5,844 bases of DNA from the NCBI GenBank assembly GCA_903930515.1, contig CAIYYW010000112.1:1-5844 (forward strand), written 5' to 3'. Shown here piece by piece: positions 5,708 through 5,844 of this stretch (its first letter is position 1; each line of letters starts with the position of its first letter). Both the position numbers and the translations under genes were made by a program. Origin of the DNA: an uncultured delta proteobacterium. GTDB lineage: Bacteria > RBG-13-61-14 > DRUE01. The notes under the pieces are model-generated. The model was given only the letters and a program-made list of their open reading frames with translations, did not search any database and was not told where the DNA came from.

Positions 5708-5844
5708 ATGGAATCCCGACCCGAATTGCTGTGCCTGAGAATCGAGACCACGGAAATCCCGACCCGGTCGTCCAAGCCCGGCTCCAGAAGGCCCATTTGC
5801 TTCTTCTGCCATCAGGAAGTGGAGCAGGAACTGCTCCTGGTGCT
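5708..5844 (+). CDS. Unrecognised protein with a CxxC motif, 3' end outside window
   Basis: The frame is open for 45 codons to the right edge. The ATG is preceded by AAAGGTGG (5693-5700) at 7 nt, a good ribosome binding site. The visible N-terminus begins MESRPELLCLRIETTEIPTR and is basic and polar around residues 19-28. It then contains CFFCHQEVEQE, with Cys at 31 and 34 and His at 35, which could be half of a zinc site if a second pair lies beyond the edge. No family can be named from this fragment. No signal peptide or membrane segment is visible. Codon choice (CTG, GAG, GTG) is like that of the neighbours. It could be co-transcribed with nadB or controlled separately through the leader. 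Confidence 0.55.
   Translation, partial: MESRPELLCLRIETTEIPTRSSKPGSRRPICFFCHQEVEQELLLV

Overview
The window is bacterial chromosomal DNA of moderately high GC. Genes are tightly packed, mostly on the + strand, with short gaps and no transposase, phage, CRISPR or tRNA signal. The lineage cannot be fixed from the sequence. The AAA ATPase resembles cyanobacterial/plastid Ycf46, but nothing else here is cyanobacterial. An uncultured lineage with such distant homologues (Omnitrophota, for example) is only a guess.

Layout. Positions 1-457 (- strand) hold the first 152 codons of a SIS-domain sugar-phosphate protein that runs off the left edge. A roughly 105-bp divergent region (458-562) carries a promoter-like sequence for each direction. 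A first + strand cluster follows: a Ycf46-like AAA ATPase (563-2101), a small cupin overlapping it by ATGA (2098-2436), and a membrane-anchored CX5R phosphatase (2447-3103). A 173-bp gap (3104-3276) holds a GC hairpin, a 10-bp inverted repeat and an extended -10 promoter. The second cluster is a paralogous membrane-anchored phosphatase (3277-3936) and L-aspartate oxidase nadB, best started at TTG 3947 (to 5587). A 120-nt leader (5588-5707) with alternative base-pairing options precedes the start of an unrecognised CxxC protein (5708 to the right edge).

How the parts relate. NadB is the one firm metabolic assignment: the first step of de novo NAD synthesis. The two phosphatases are clearly duplicates, now split between two transcription units. 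Their lysine-rich N-termini followed by one hydrophobic segment suggest membrane anchoring, with the catalytic domain probably outside the cytoplasm. The ATPase and cupin are probably translationally coupled. No pathway linking all genes can be shown.

Three observations deserve attention. First, -10-like hexamers lie exactly 7 nt upstream of ATGs at three gene starts, suggesting leaderless mRNAs. Second, the leader before the last gene can form mutually exclusive pairings near its ribosome binding site. Third, the duplicated phosphatases share an uncommon insert and a C-terminal Cys-Pro motif.
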